Below the pieces are notes generated by a model. That model searched no databases, was not told the DNA's origin, and was given only the letters and a program-made list of their open reading frames with translations. Both the position numbers and the translations under genes were made by a program. From a bacterium (lineage in GTDB: Bacteria > Bacillota > Clostridia > Lachnospirales > Lachnospiraceae), in assembly GCA_022774325.1 (NCBI GenBank), contig JALFNN010000047.1, positions 62,001 through 126,000 on the forward strand: DNA of 64,000 nt, in the 5' to 3' direction. Positions 37,950 to 46,511 of this stretch are shown in pieces. Positions within the stretch are counted from its first letter, which is position 1. Each line of letters opens with the position of its first letter.

Positions 37950-38817
37950 AAAAAAGATCAAACAAAAATTGATTTCTTACAAGAATGCACCCGGCTCCGC
38001 AGTGCTCGCACTTCTGGTTCTGCTTAGCGCGTTCCTGACTTTTGCGGTACTGTTATTTCTGATCGCGTATATTTTGATTCATGGAATCCCTTATATTTCC
38101 GCAGATTTATTTGCGCTGGAATACAATTCGGATAATGTTTCCTTATTCCCGGCGCTGGTCAACACGGTTGCAATGACGCTGCTTTCGCTGATCATTGCGG
38201 TACCTTTGGGAATTTTCTCTGCCATTTTCCTTGTGGAATATGCAAAAAGAGGCAACCGGTTTATCGGAGTTATCCGTCTTACTACAGAGACCTTATCGGG
38301 AATTCCGTCAATCGTATACGGACTTTTCGGTATGCTGTTTTTTGTGACGACATTAAAATGGGGATTATCGCTGCTTGCCGGAGCATTTACCATGGCGATC
38401 ATGATTCTTCCGCTTGTCATGCGTACGACGGAAGAGGCATTGAAATCTGTCCCGGATTCCTATAGAGAAGGAAGCTTCGGACTCGGAGCAGGAAAACTGC
38501 GTACGATTTTCCGAATCGTACTTCCAAGTGCGGTTCCCGGAATTCTTGCAGGTGTGATTCTGGCAATCGGACGTATCGTCGGTGAAACGGCAGCACTTAT
38601 GTATACTTCAGGAACCGTTGCACAGATTCCGAAAAATGTATTGGGATCCGGACGTACGCTGGCGCTTCACATGTATGTGTTGGCAAATGAAGGACTCCAT
38701 ACGGATAAGGCATATGCAACGGCAGTGATTCTGCTGATTCTGGTTATCGGTATTAATATGTTATCCGGAGTGATTGCAAAAAAGATTACGAAAGGAAATG
38801 GAAATGGCGAAAATTAG
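37942..38817 (+). CDS. pstA: Phosphate ABC transporter permease PstA
   Basis: 291 aa, six membrane segments, with [15 protein letters not shown] and [29 protein letters not shown], then [25 protein letters not shown] (37929-37936) selects ATG 37942 over GTG 37936. Overlaps pstC and pstB. Confidence 0.95.
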   Translation: MSKKKIKQKLISYKNAPGSAVLALLVLLSAFLTFAVLLFLIAYILIHGIPYISADLFALEYNSDNVSLFPALVNTVAMTLLSLIIAVPLGIFSAIFLVEYAKRGNRFIGVIRLTTETLSGIPSIVYGLFGMLFFVTTLKWGLSLLAGAFTMAIMILPLVMRTTEEALKSVPDSYREGSFGLGAGKLRTIFRIVLPSAVPGILAGVILAIGRIVGETAALMYTSGTVAQIPKNVLGSGRTLALHMYVLANEGLHTDKAYATAVILLILVIGINMLSGVIAKKITKGNGNGEN

Positions 38818-39553
38818 TGTGAAGAATCTGGATTTATATTACAGTGATTTTAAAGCGCTGAAAAATGTAAATCTGGACATAGAAGAAAATAAAATCACAG
38901 CATTTATCGGGCCCAGCGGTTGTGGAAAATCTACTTTATTGAAATCTCTGAACCGAATGAATGATCTGGTGGAAGGCTGCCGCATTGAAGGAGAGATCCT
39001 TCTGGATGGCGAAGACATTTACGGGGATATCGATGTGAATCATTTGAGAAAGCGGGTCGGAATGGTATTCCAGAAACCGAATCCGTTCCCGATGAGCATC
39101 TATGATAATATAGCTTACGGACCGAGAACGCATGGAATCCGTTCCAAGGCAAAACTAGATGAAATTGTGGAAAAATCCCTTCGGGATGCGGCAATCTGGG
39201 AGGAGTGCAAGGACAGACTGAAAAAGAGTGCACTGGGAATGTCAGGCGGGCAGCAGCAGAGACTTTGCATTGCGAGAGCACTTGCAGTACAGCCGGAGGT
39301 CCTGCTGATGGATGAACCGACTTCGGCGTTGGATCCGATTTCAACATCGAAAATAGAAGACCTTGCGATGGAACTCAAAAAAGATTATACTATTGTCATG
39401 GTCACGCATAATATGCAGCAGGCGGTCCGCGTGTCCGACAATACGGCATTTTTCCTCCTGGGTGAAGTAATTGAATATAATGATACAGAGAAGTTGTTCT
39501 CAATTCCTGCTGACAAACGGACAGAAGATTATATTACAGGGAGGTTTGGTTAA
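38804..39553 (+). CDS. pstB: Phosphate ABC transporter ATPase PstB
   Basis: 249 aa. Walker [10 protein letters not shown], signature [16 protein letters not shown], Walker [30 protein letters not shown] is the PstB-specific Q-loop. ATG 38804 (MAKISVKNL) lies after GAAAGGA; ATG 38798 is possible. Starts inside pstA. Confidence 0.96.
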   Translation: MAKISVKNLDLYYSDFKALKNVNLDIEENKITAFIGPSGCGKSTLLKSLNRMNDLVEGCRIEGEILLDGEDIYGDIDVNHLRKRVGMVFQKPNPFPMSIYDNIAYGPRTHGIRSKAKLDEIVEKSLRDAAIWEECKDRLKKSALGMSGGQQQRLCIARALAVQPEVLLMDEPTSALDPISTSKIEDLAMELKKDYTIVMVTHNMQQAVRVSDNTAFFLLGEVIEYNDTEKLFSIPADKRTEDYITGRFG

Positions 39554-39554
39554 A

Positions 39555-40211
39555 ATGCGGAACAGATTTGACAGACAGCTTGAAATGCTGAACCAGATGC
39601 TGATACATATGGGAGAGCTTTGTGAGACAGCGATCGAAGAGGTTACCGGAGCACTGGAAGAGAATGATATGGGCCGTGCGAAAGCGGTGATCACAGCAGA
39701 TGAGGAAATCGACCAGATGGAAAAAGACATTGAGAATCTTTGCCTGAAACTGCTTCTTCAGCAGCAGCCGGTTGCGAGAGATCTGCGGCAGATATCGGCG
39801 GCGCTCAAGATGATTACGGATATGGAGCGAATCGGAGATCAAACGGCAGATATTGCAGATATTGTTACTTCAGCGGAGTTTAATGGAGATGAAAACCTGA
39901 AAGATATCGGGCGTATGGCAGAAGCAACGATGAAGATGGTGAGAAACAGTGTATCCGCTTACGTGCAGAAAGATCTGGAACTGGCAAGGAAAGTCATGGA
40001 TGCGGATGATGTGGTGGATGAACTGTTTGACAGAATCAAAAAAGAGCTTGTAGATACCATTGCGGAACAGAAAGGCTGCGGCGGTGATACAGCGATCGAT
40101 TTGATCATGATCACGAAATATCTGGAGCGAATCGGTGACCATGCGACGAATATTGCAGAGTGGGTTGAATTTTCCATCACAGGTATTCATGCGGGAAATG
40201 TCCGTATCTGA
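39555..40211 (+). CDS. phoU: Phosphate signalling protein PhoU
   Basis: 218 aa helical protein with the duplicated PhoU motif: DMERIGDQTADIADI and YLERIGDHATNIAEW. Connects Pst activity to the PhoR-like kinase. ATG 39555 follows GGGAGG; in-frame upstream codons belong to pstB sequence. Confidence 0.95.
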   Translation: MRNRFDRQLEMLNQMLIHMGELCETAIEEVTGALEENDMGRAKAVITADEEIDQMEKDIENLCLKLLLQQQPVARDLRQISAALKMITDMERIGDQTADIADIVTSAEFNGDENLKDIGRMAEATMKMVRNSVSAYVQKDLELARKVMDADDVVDELFDRIKKELVDTIAEQKGCGGDTAIDLIMITKYLERIGDHATNIAEWVEFSITGIHAGNVRI

Positions 40212-40283
40212 CATTGAATGAAAGCGGCATGTCTGGAAAAATGGATCTGGGAGCCTTTGATCTGTAAAGAAGGAGAAAACAAA

Positions 40284-40970
40284 ATGATTTTTTGTGTGGA
40301 GGATGAGGCAAACATCCGTGATTTAGTAGTGTATACACTGGAAACTACAGGAATGGAAGCAAGAGGCTTCGAAGATGGTCCCGCTTTTTTTAAAGCTTTG
40401 GCAGAGAATCTGCCAGAGCTTGTTCTGCTTGATATCATGCTTCCAGGTGAGGATGGAATGTCCATTCTGAAAAAACTGAAAGCGGCGCCGGAAACAAGGC
40501 ATATTCCGGTCATCATGCTGACTGCCAAAGGCGCAGAATATGATAAAGTGCTGGGACTGGATTCGGGAGCAGATGATTACGTAACCAAACCCTTCGGCAT
40601 GATGGAGTTGGTGTCAAGAATCAAGGCAGTACTTCGAAGAAGCGGTGTGAAGACCGAAGAGGCGGAAGAACTTGTTGTCGGACAGATCCGGCTGAACAAG
40701 AAGAAACATGAGGTGTATGCCGCAGGAGTGGATGTGACGCTGACCTTGAAAGAATTTGAATTGCTTAGAATGCTCATGGAGAACCGGAATATCGTTCTCA
40801 CAAGGGATCGCCTTCTGGAGGAGATCTGGGGATATGAATTTGGCGGTGAGACCCGGACCGTGGATGTCCATGTAAGAACTCTGCGCCAGAAGCTTGGAGA
40901 AGAAGGCGAACGGATTGAGACGGTACGCGGAGTCGGATATAGGATACGGGGAGAGAAAGATGAAAAATAA
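40284..40970 (+). CDS. PhoP/PhoB-type response regulator
   Basis: 228 aa OmpR-family regulator. Receiver with phospho-acceptor Asp50 (LLDIMLPGEDG), conserved Lys in VTKPF, and a C-terminal winged helix (FELLRMLMENRNIVLTRDRLLEEIWG, TVDVHVRTLRQKLG). AGGAG precedes ATG 40284. Its place after phoU and the PHO boxes before pstS argue that it is the phosphate regulator. Confidence 0.9.
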   Translation: MIFCVEDEANIRDLVVYTLETTGMEARGFEDGPAFFKALAENLPELVLLDIMLPGEDGMSILKKLKAAPETRHIPVIMLTAKGAEYDKVLGLDSGADDYVTKPFGMMELVSRIKAVLRRSGVKTEEAEELVVGQIRLNKKKHEVYAAGVDVTLTLKEFELLRMLMENRNIVLTRDRLLEEIWGYEFGGETRTVDVHVRTLRQKLGEEGERIETVRGVGYRIRGEKDEK

Positions 40971-42300
40971 AATTCAGCGAAGTATGATCCTGATCGTGAC
41001 GCTGGCACTGCTCTGTTCTTATAGTCTGATGACGATTGTTATCTATCGGCAGACACTTGGCATCATGGAAACGGAACTGGCGCAGGAGGCAGATTATATC
41101 CGGACAGCTATCCGTATTTCGGGCGAACAGTATATGAAGGATATGGATGAGGCGCGCAAGGAGACCCGCGTGACCTGGATTAGTGCAGAAGGCAAGGTCC
41201 TTTACGATTCGACAGGAGAACAGAACGCACTGGAGAATCACAGCAGCAGAAAAGAAATTAAAGAGGCAAAAAAGAGCGGAACCGGGCAGGACATCCGCCT
41301 GTCGGATACAGTCGGAAAGGAAATGCTGTATTATGCAGTGAGACTGGAAGACGGAACGATTCTGCGTGTGGCGAAGAATATGGACACAGTATGGCGGACG
41401 GCTCTTAAAGTTCTTCCGTATATGATCCTGATCGGGATCGCAATGGCTCTGATTTCCTGGTTTGTGACGAACGTACAAGTCGGACGTCTGATCCGGCCGA
41501 TCAATACGCTGGATCTGGAAAAACCGTTGGAAAATGATGTATATGAAGAACTCTCGCCGCTTCTGGAGAGGATCGACAGGCAGAACAGGGAAAAGGAAAA
41601 GATGGAACAGATGCGAAGAGAATTCTCTGCCAATGTGTCGCATGAACTGAAGACACCGTTGACTTCAATCTCCGGATATGCGGAGATCATGATGGACGGT
41701 CTTGTACGTCAGGAGGATATGAGAGAGTTTTCGCGCCGGATCTATAATGAAGCCAGTCGTATGATCACATTGATCGGCGATATCATCCGGCTTTCCAAGC
41801 TCGATGAGGGAACAATTGAACTGGAAAAAGAAGATGTAGATCTGTATCGGCTGGTCCGTGATATTGTAAGCCGGCTTTCCGTACAGGCCGAGAAACAAAA
41901 TGTGCGGATCGAGGTAGTGGGAGAGCATGTGACCTTCCACGGAATCCGCCAGGTTCTGGATGAGATGCTTTACAATATAATTGAAAATGCGGTTAAATAT
42001 AATGTTCCGAACGGAAAAGTCAGTGTATGGGTCGGAAATACGCTGAATGGAAAAAAAGTGATCGTGAATGATACCGGAATCGGAATTCCGAAAGAACACC
42101 AGGACAGAATTTTCGAAAGGTTTTACCGGGTGGATAAGAGTCACTCACGGGAAACCGGCGGAACCGGGCTTGGACTTTCTATCGTGAAGCATGGAGCGCT
42201 CCTGCATGGGGCGGATATACATGTGGAGAGTGAAGTCGGAAAAGGAACCAGGATGGAGTTGATCTTCCATGAAGAACAAAACACGTCGGAATGTACATAA
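40960..42300 (+). CDS. PhoR-type sensor histidine kinase
   Basis: 446 aa. Two membrane segments (residues about 8-28 and 148-168) flank an extracellular PAS-like sensor; HAMP-like linker, then H box FSANVSHELKTPLTSISGYAE with His228, N box NIIENAVKYNVPNG, G boxes VNDTGIGIPKEH and GTGLGLSIVKH. The start overlaps the response regulator by 11 bases. Expected to phosphorylate the regulator at 40284 when phosphate is low. Confidence 0.92.
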   Translation: MKNKIQRSMILIVTLALLCSYSLMTIVIYRQTLGIMETELAQEADYIRTAIRISGEQYMKDMDEARKETRVTWISAEGKVLYDSTGEQNALENHSSRKEIKEAKKSGTGQDIRLSDTVGKEMLYYAVRLEDGTILRVAKNMDTVWRTALKVLPYMILIGIAMALISWFVTNVQVGRLIRPINTLDLEKPLENDVYEELSPLLERIDRQNREKEKMEQMRREFSANVSHELKTPLTSISGYAEIMMDGLVRQEDMREFSRRIYNEASRMITLIGDIIRLSKLDEGTIELEKEDVDLYRLVRDIVSRLSVQAEKQNVRIEVVGEHVTFHGIRQVLDEMLYNIIENAVKYNVPNGKVSVWVGNTLNGKKVIVNDTGIGIPKEHQDRIFERFYRVDKSHSRETGGTGLGLSIVKHGALLHGADIHVESEVGKGTRMELIFHEEQNTSECT

Positions 42301-42349
42301 TTCTATTCATAAATAAAGAAAATTCGTTTATTATTTTTGTTAATATGAA

Positions 42350-42378
42350 TTGACTGAAAGCTAAATGAGTACTAGAAT
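42350..42378 (+). promoter_or_regulatory. Promoter of the 60-aa membrane protein gene
   Basis: TTGACT (42350-42355), 17-base spacer, TAGAAT (42373-42378). The stretch 42301-42349 is AT-rich; a weak AATAAA/TTTATT repeat followed by ATTTTTG may terminate the phoR transcript. Confidence 0.65.
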
Positions 42379-42426
42379 AGCCGTTAGATAAAGAAAAAAT
42401 AAAGCATTAACTCGTAGGTAACTATT

Positions 42427-42609
42427 ATGACATCATTGGCGATTGCAGAAATCTTATCAACTTGTGCCGCTTTTGTTCTTCTCGGAGGAGTTTCGTACTG
42501 GTATAAATATGGAAAGAAGAGAGATAAGGCAGAACGGAAGGAAATGAAAGAAAAGTTCGAAAAATCTGTTACTTTGCATAATCCGGCATATATTATTTAT
42601 GAAAGATAA
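42427..42609 (+). CDS. Small single-TM protein of unknown function (60 aa)
   Basis: Hydrophobic segment at residues 5-26 (IAEILSTCAAFVLLGGVSYWY) followed by a strongly charged stretch (KKRDKAERKEMKEKFEK). The ribosome site is weak (AGGTAAC). It has its own promoter and terminator, which supports a real gene. No family recognised. Confidence 0.5.
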   Translation: MTSLAIAEILSTCAAFVLLGGVSYWYKYGKKRDKAERKEMKEKFEKSVTLHNPAYIIYER

Positions 42610-42620
42610 CACAAAATAGT

Positions 42621-42660
42621 AAGAGGGGGCACGGCGATGAGAGCCGTGCCCCTCTTTGTT
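42621..42660 (+). terminator. GC-rich intrinsic terminator
   Basis: Arms 42621-42635 and 42643-42656 (GGGCACGGC / GCCGTGCCC core, one bulged G) followed by TTGTTG. Confidence 0.85.
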
Positions 42661-42722
42661 GCTATGCAAATGAGAAAATGATTTTGGAGTCGACAAAAAA
42701 TTCACAAGAATATAAATTTTGT

Positions 42723-42751
42723 TTGCACTTTTTGATAAAGGCGTACATAAT
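42723..42751 (+). promoter_or_regulatory. Promoter of yqeB
   Basis: TTGCAC (42723-42728), 17-base spacer, CATAAT (42746-42751). Transcription would begin near 42758. Confidence 0.6.
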
Positions 42752-42814
42752 GTTATTACGGTGTTTGAAAATAAAAGGAATCGGATGGTGCTGAAGAAAG
42801 AAGAGAATAATGAG

Positions 42815-43612
42815 ATGAGGATATTGATAAAAGGTGCAGGAGATCTGGCAACTGGGATTGCATATGAATTATGGGAAGCAGGACATGAGGTCGTGATGAC
42901 GGAAATCCCGATTCCGCTTGCAGTTAGAAGGATGGTGTCATTTTCGCGTGCGGTATACGAAGGGGAAGCACAGGTTGAAAAGGCGAAAGCAGTTCTGGTC
43001 AGCAATCTGGAAGAGATCGACCTGGAAGTGGAGAATGGGAATATTCCTGTTCTTGTAGATAAAAAAGCTAAAATAATTGGTGAGTACCTTCCAGATGTGT
43101 TGGTGGATGCAATTATGGCAAAAAGAAATCTGGGCACTTCGATTCAGGATGCGCCTCTTGTGATTGGAATCGGTCCGGGATTCCATGCAGGAAAAGATTG
43201 TCATTATGTGATTGAGACTCTAAGAGGAGATGAGCTTGGAAGAATTATTACAGAAGGAACTGCGGCTCCGAATACAGGGATTCCCGGAGAAGTCGGAGGC
43301 TATACCCGGGAGAGACTAGTAAGTGCGTCGGCGGATGGGATCATGGAACCATTAGTACAGATTGGTGATCTGGTTCAGAAAGGGCAGATTGTCGCAAAGA
43401 CTGGGGGAATATCGGTGACCGCAAAAATGTCGGGAATCGTAAGAGGAATGCTTCAGAAAGGAGTAGAAGTAAAGAAAGGACTCAAAATTGGTGATATCGA
43501 TGCAAGACCTGACCGCAGGAACTGTTTCCTGATCTCAGATAAAGCCAGGATAATCGGAAAGAGCGTGTGCAGCATTGTAGAGACGAAAAAAATAAAAGAA
43601 CATAAGAAGTAA
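42815..43612 (+). CDS. yqeB: Selenium-dependent molybdenum cofactor maturation protein (YqeB/EF2563 type)
   Basis: 265 aa. Begins MRILIKGAGDLATGIAYEL (Rossmann-like) and contains GIGPGFHAGKDCHYVIETLRG, GRIITEGTAAPNTG and a hammerhead-like tail (IMEPLVQIGDLVQKGQIVA...GVEVKKGLKIGDIDAR). This family occurs with selenium-dependent molybdenum hydroxylases. ATG 42815 gives the canonical N-terminus but has only a weak ribosome site; ATG 42785 is the alternative. Its terminator separates it from the formate operon. Confidence 0.85.
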   Translation: MRILIKGAGDLATGIAYELWEAGHEVVMTEIPIPLAVRRMVSFSRAVYEGEAQVEKAKAVLVSNLEEIDLEVENGNIPVLVDKKAKIIGEYLPDVLVDAIMAKRNLGTSIQDAPLVIGIGPGFHAGKDCHYVIETLRGDELGRIITEGTAAPNTGIPGEVGGYTRERLVSASADGIMEPLVQIGDLVQKGQIVAKTGGISVTAKMSGIVRGMLQKGVEVKKGLKIGDIDARPDRRNCFLISDKARIIGKSVCSIVETKKIKEHKK

Positions 43613-43643
43613 AGGTCATCGGTCGTGTCAGATGACCTTTTTT
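43611..43643 (+). terminator. Intrinsic terminator after yqeB
   Basis: AAAGGTCATC (43611-43620) and GATGACCTTT (43631-43640) pair perfectly around 10 bases, then TTT. Confidence 0.9.
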
Positions 43644-43704
43644 CGCTACTATGTATACTTTCAAAATGTCCAGTGGTCTTGTTTTAGTACTGTAAAATGT
43701 CACA

Positions 43705-43766
43705 AAAATAACTTACTTGTCTAGAAAATAACTTTTCTTGAAATCTGGTTATACCTCTTATACAAT
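43705..43766 (+). promoter_or_regulatory. Promoter of the formate operon with tandem direct repeat
   Basis: Promoter TTGAAA (43738-43743), 17-base spacer, TACAAT (43761-43766). Directly upstream is a tandem direct repeat: AAAATAACTTACTTG (43705-43719) and AAAATAACTTTTCTTG (43725-43740), 20 bases apart, so both copies face the same side of the helix. The second reaches the -35 box. Probably an activator or repressor site. Confidence 0.65.
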
Positions 43767-43819
43767 AATATTTACAAACAGAATTATTAAAAAAATTGAT
43801 AAAAGGGAGGAGAAAGAAA

Positions 43820-44644
43820 ATGAATTTATTTTCACCGGCTGAAATAGCCAAAAACTATATCAATATCGGAAAAGGAAAAGTAAACACACCGATTCCGAAG
43901 ATGCTTCTTATGGCCGTGATGGCCGGAACATTTATCGCGCTCGGAGGTGTGGGAGCAACGACGGCGGCAGTAGGCGTGGAACCTGCCTCGGTCGGAAAAC
44001 TGATAGGAGCATGCATTTTCCCGGGAGGGCTTACGATGGTGCTTCTTGCGGGAAGTGAACTGTTTACCGGAAACTGTCTGCTTACGATCCCGCTCCTGGA
44101 GAAGGAGATCAATATATCCGGTATGCTGAAGAACTGGGTGGTTGTATATCTTGGTAATTTTATCGGAGGACTTCTTGTGGCAGCTGGCGTGGTGTTTTCT
44201 CACCAGATCAGTCTTTTCGATAACGGAATGGCGGTTTCAGTGCTCTCTACTGCAGCGGGAAAATGTACGTTAAGCTTTGGAGATGCATTTATCAGAGGAA
44301 TTTTCTGTAATTTCCTGGTATGTCTTGCTGTATGGATTTCCTTTGCTGCAAAAGATGTGGCAGGCAAAATCATCGGTCTGTTTTTCCCAATCATGATCTT
44401 TGTGGTCTGTGGATTTGAGCATAGTGTGGCAAATATGTATTATATCGGAGCCGGTATTTTTGCCAAAGGAGTTCCGGCATATGCGGAAGCGGCAGCGGCG
44501 GCAGGCGTAAATCTGGATGTGATCACATGGGGGAATTTCCTGGGAACGAATCTGATTCCGGTTACGCTCGGCAACATTGTCGGCGGCGGTATCTGTGTCG
44601 GATGTGTTTACTGGTTTATTTATCTGAGAAATAATCAGAAATAG
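43820..44644 (+). CDS. Formate/nitrite transporter family channel
   Basis: 274 aa, six membrane segments. FSPAEIAKNYINIGKGK at the N-terminus, AGSELFTGNCLL, GNFIGGLL and CGFEHSVANMYYI are FNT-family signatures, including the central pore His in EHSVANM. Likely FocA/FdhC-type formate channel, given the formate dehydrogenase downstream. GGGAGGAG precedes ATG 43820. Confidence 0.93.
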   Translation: MNLFSPAEIAKNYINIGKGKVNTPIPKMLLMAVMAGTFIALGGVGATTAAVGVEPASVGKLIGACIFPGGLTMVLLAGSELFTGNCLLTIPLLEKEINISGMLKNWVVVYLGNFIGGLLVAAGVVFSHQISLFDNGMAVSVLSTAAGKCTLSFGDAFIRGIFCNFLVCLAVWISFAAKDVAGKIIGLFFPIMIFVVCGFEHSVANMYYIGAGIFAKGVPAYAEAAAAAGVNLDVITWGNFLGTNLIPVTLGNIVGGGICVGCVYWFIYLRNNQK

Positions 44645-44672
44645 GAAGATGAAAGAGAAAGAAGGGAAGGAA

Positions 44673-46511
44673 ATGAGTAAGATTTTTCTTGCTGATCCAA
44701 AAAGCTGTGACGTAAAAATCGGCAGGCTGTTGGAAAAATTTGAGACAAAAGTAAAAGTATATCCGCCGGGAACCTGTCCGCTGACCGTACAGCTTTCACT
44801 GCTTACGGCTTCAAAGAACCAGACTTGCGGAAAATGTGTTCCCTGCCGTGACGGGCTTCCGCAGCTCGAAACATTACTGAAGAGCATCCTGGAAGGTGAT
44901 GCTACCATGGAGACGCTGGAGCATATGAGACGGCTGGCTACCATGATCCGGGATACGGCGGATTGTGCGATTGGCTATCAGTCAGCTATTGAAGTGCTGC
45001 AGGGACTGGATACATTTCGGGAAGAATATGAGAGCCATATTAAAGACCATGTCTGTCCCGGCGAGATGGGACAGAAGGTGCCGTGCATCAATCTTTGTCC
45101 GGCGCATGTGGATATCCCGGCATACATTGCGCTGATCGGGGAGGAAGACTATGCGGGGGCGATCAACATGATCCGTAAGGACAACCCGCTTCCGACGGCC
45201 TGTGCCATGATCTGCGAACATCCTTGTGAGCAGAGATGCCGGAGAAATCTGATTGACGATTCCATCAATATCCGCGGACTCAAGAAATATGCGGTGGATC
45301 AGATTGCGGCAGATAAAGTTGCGGTTCCGAAAGCGAATAAGTCAACCGGTAAAAAGGTGGCAGTCATCGGAGGCGGTCCTGCCGGTATGACTGCAGCATA
45401 TTTCCTGGGACTTATGGGACATAAAGTGACGATCTTTGAACGCCAGAAAGCTCTGGGGGGAATGCTTCGGTATGGAATCCCAAATTACCGCTTCCCGAAA
45501 GACCGGCTGGATGAAGATATCCGTGCGATTTTGTCGGCAGGAGATATTGAAGTCAAGTACGAAGCAAAAATCGGAACCGAGATTCCGATTGAAGAAATAC
45601 ATAAAGAATACGATGCGATGTTCGTGGCGATCGGTGCACAGGCAGGGAAGCGTCTTCGCCTGGAAGGCAGCGATGCGGGAAATGTGGAATCCGCAGTGGA
45701 GATGCTGGATCGGATCGGGAATGGAAATATTCCGGATTATACCGGCAAAAATGTAGTGGTCATCGGTGGAGGAAATGTGGCGATGGATGCGGCGAGAAGT
45801 GCAGTGCGATGCAACGCCGAAGATGTGCGTATCGTTTACAGAAGACGTCAGGATGACATGACGGCGCTGGATACGGAAATTGAATCGGCTGTAATGGAAG
45901 GCATCGAGCTTTTGACGCTGAAATCTCCGAAGAGCATTGAAAAAGATGCCGAAGGAAACTGTTCGGCACTCATCGTGCAGCCGCAGATGATCGGACCGTA
46001 TGACCGTGCGGGACGCCCGAGTCCGGTCGATGCGAAAAAAGATCCGGAGAGAATTCCGTGTGAAGTTATCCTGATCGCGGTAGGACAGGATATCGTGAGC
46101 CGTCCGTTTGAAGAATTCGGAATGGAGGCAGAACGCGGTGTATTTAAGGCCGGCCTGGATACGGCAGTGGAGAATCTTCCCGGAGTATTTGTCGGAGGAG
46201 ACTGCGCAACCGGGCCTGCTACGGCAATCCGGGCTATAGCAGCCGGAAAAGTTGCGGCACATAATATTGATGAATACCTCGGTTATCATCATAAACTGAA
46301 CTGTGAAGCCACAGTGCCAAGTCCAAAAGAAAACAATCGAATTCCGACCGGACGTGCCAACATTACTGAACGTCCGGCATATGAGAGAAAGCATGATTTT
46401 GAGCATGTGGAAAATCCGTATACCCATGAGGAGGCAATGCAGGAGGCCGGAAGATGTCTACGCTGCGATCACTTCGGATGCGGTGTACTGAAAGGGGGAC
46501 GTGACGAATGA
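44673..46511 (+). CDS. NuoF-cap/GltD-type NAD(P)-binding flavoprotein of formate dehydrogenase
   Basis: 612 aa. Residues about 1-130 resemble the C-terminal 4Fe-4S cap of NuoF (TCGKCVPCRDGLPQLETLL... then DCAIGYQ); the FMN/NADH core of NuoF is missing. The remainder is a GltD-like domain: cysteines in CINLCPAH and CEHPCEQRCRR (4Fe-4S), FAD site VAVIGGGPAGMTAAYF, second nucleotide site VVVIGGGNVAMDAARSA, and VFVGGDCATGPATAIRA. It should pass electrons between NAD(P)H and the FdhA Fe-S chain. GAAGGG precedes ATG 44673; the stop overlaps fdhA (ATGA). Confidence 0.88.
   Translation: MSKIFLADPKSCDVKIGRLLEKFETKVKVYPPGTCPLTVQLSLLTASKNQTCGKCVPCRDGLPQLETLLKSILEGDATMETLEHMRRLATMIRDTADCAIGYQSAIEVLQGLDTFREEYESHIKDHVCPGEMGQKVPCINLCPAHVDIPAYIALIGEEDYAGAINMIRKDNPLPTACAMICEHPCEQRCRRNLIDDSINIRGLKKYAVDQIAADKVAVPKANKSTGKKVAVIGGGPAGMTAAYFLGLMGHKVTIFERQKALGGMLRYGIPNYRFPKDRLDEDIRAILSAGDIEVKYEAKIGTEIPIEEIHKEYDAMFVAIGAQAGKRLRLEGSDAGNVESAVEMLDRIGNGNIPDYTGKNVVVIGGGNVAMDAARSAVRCNAEDVRIVYRRRQDDMTALDTEIESAVMEGIELLTLKSPKSIEKDAEGNCSALIVQPQMIGPYDRAGRPSPVDAKKDPERIPCEVILIAVGQDIVSRPFEEFGMEAERGVFKAGLDTAVENLPGVFVGGDCATGPATAIRAIAAGKVAAHNIDEYLGYHHKLNCEATVPSPKENNRIPTGRANITERPAYERKHDFEHVENPYTHEEAMQEAGRCLRCDHFGCGVLKGGRDE

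Noticed and set aside
45342..46427. Minus-strand open frame of 361 codons opposite the GltD-type gene
   Set aside because: Shadow frame of a strongly conserved flavoprotein.
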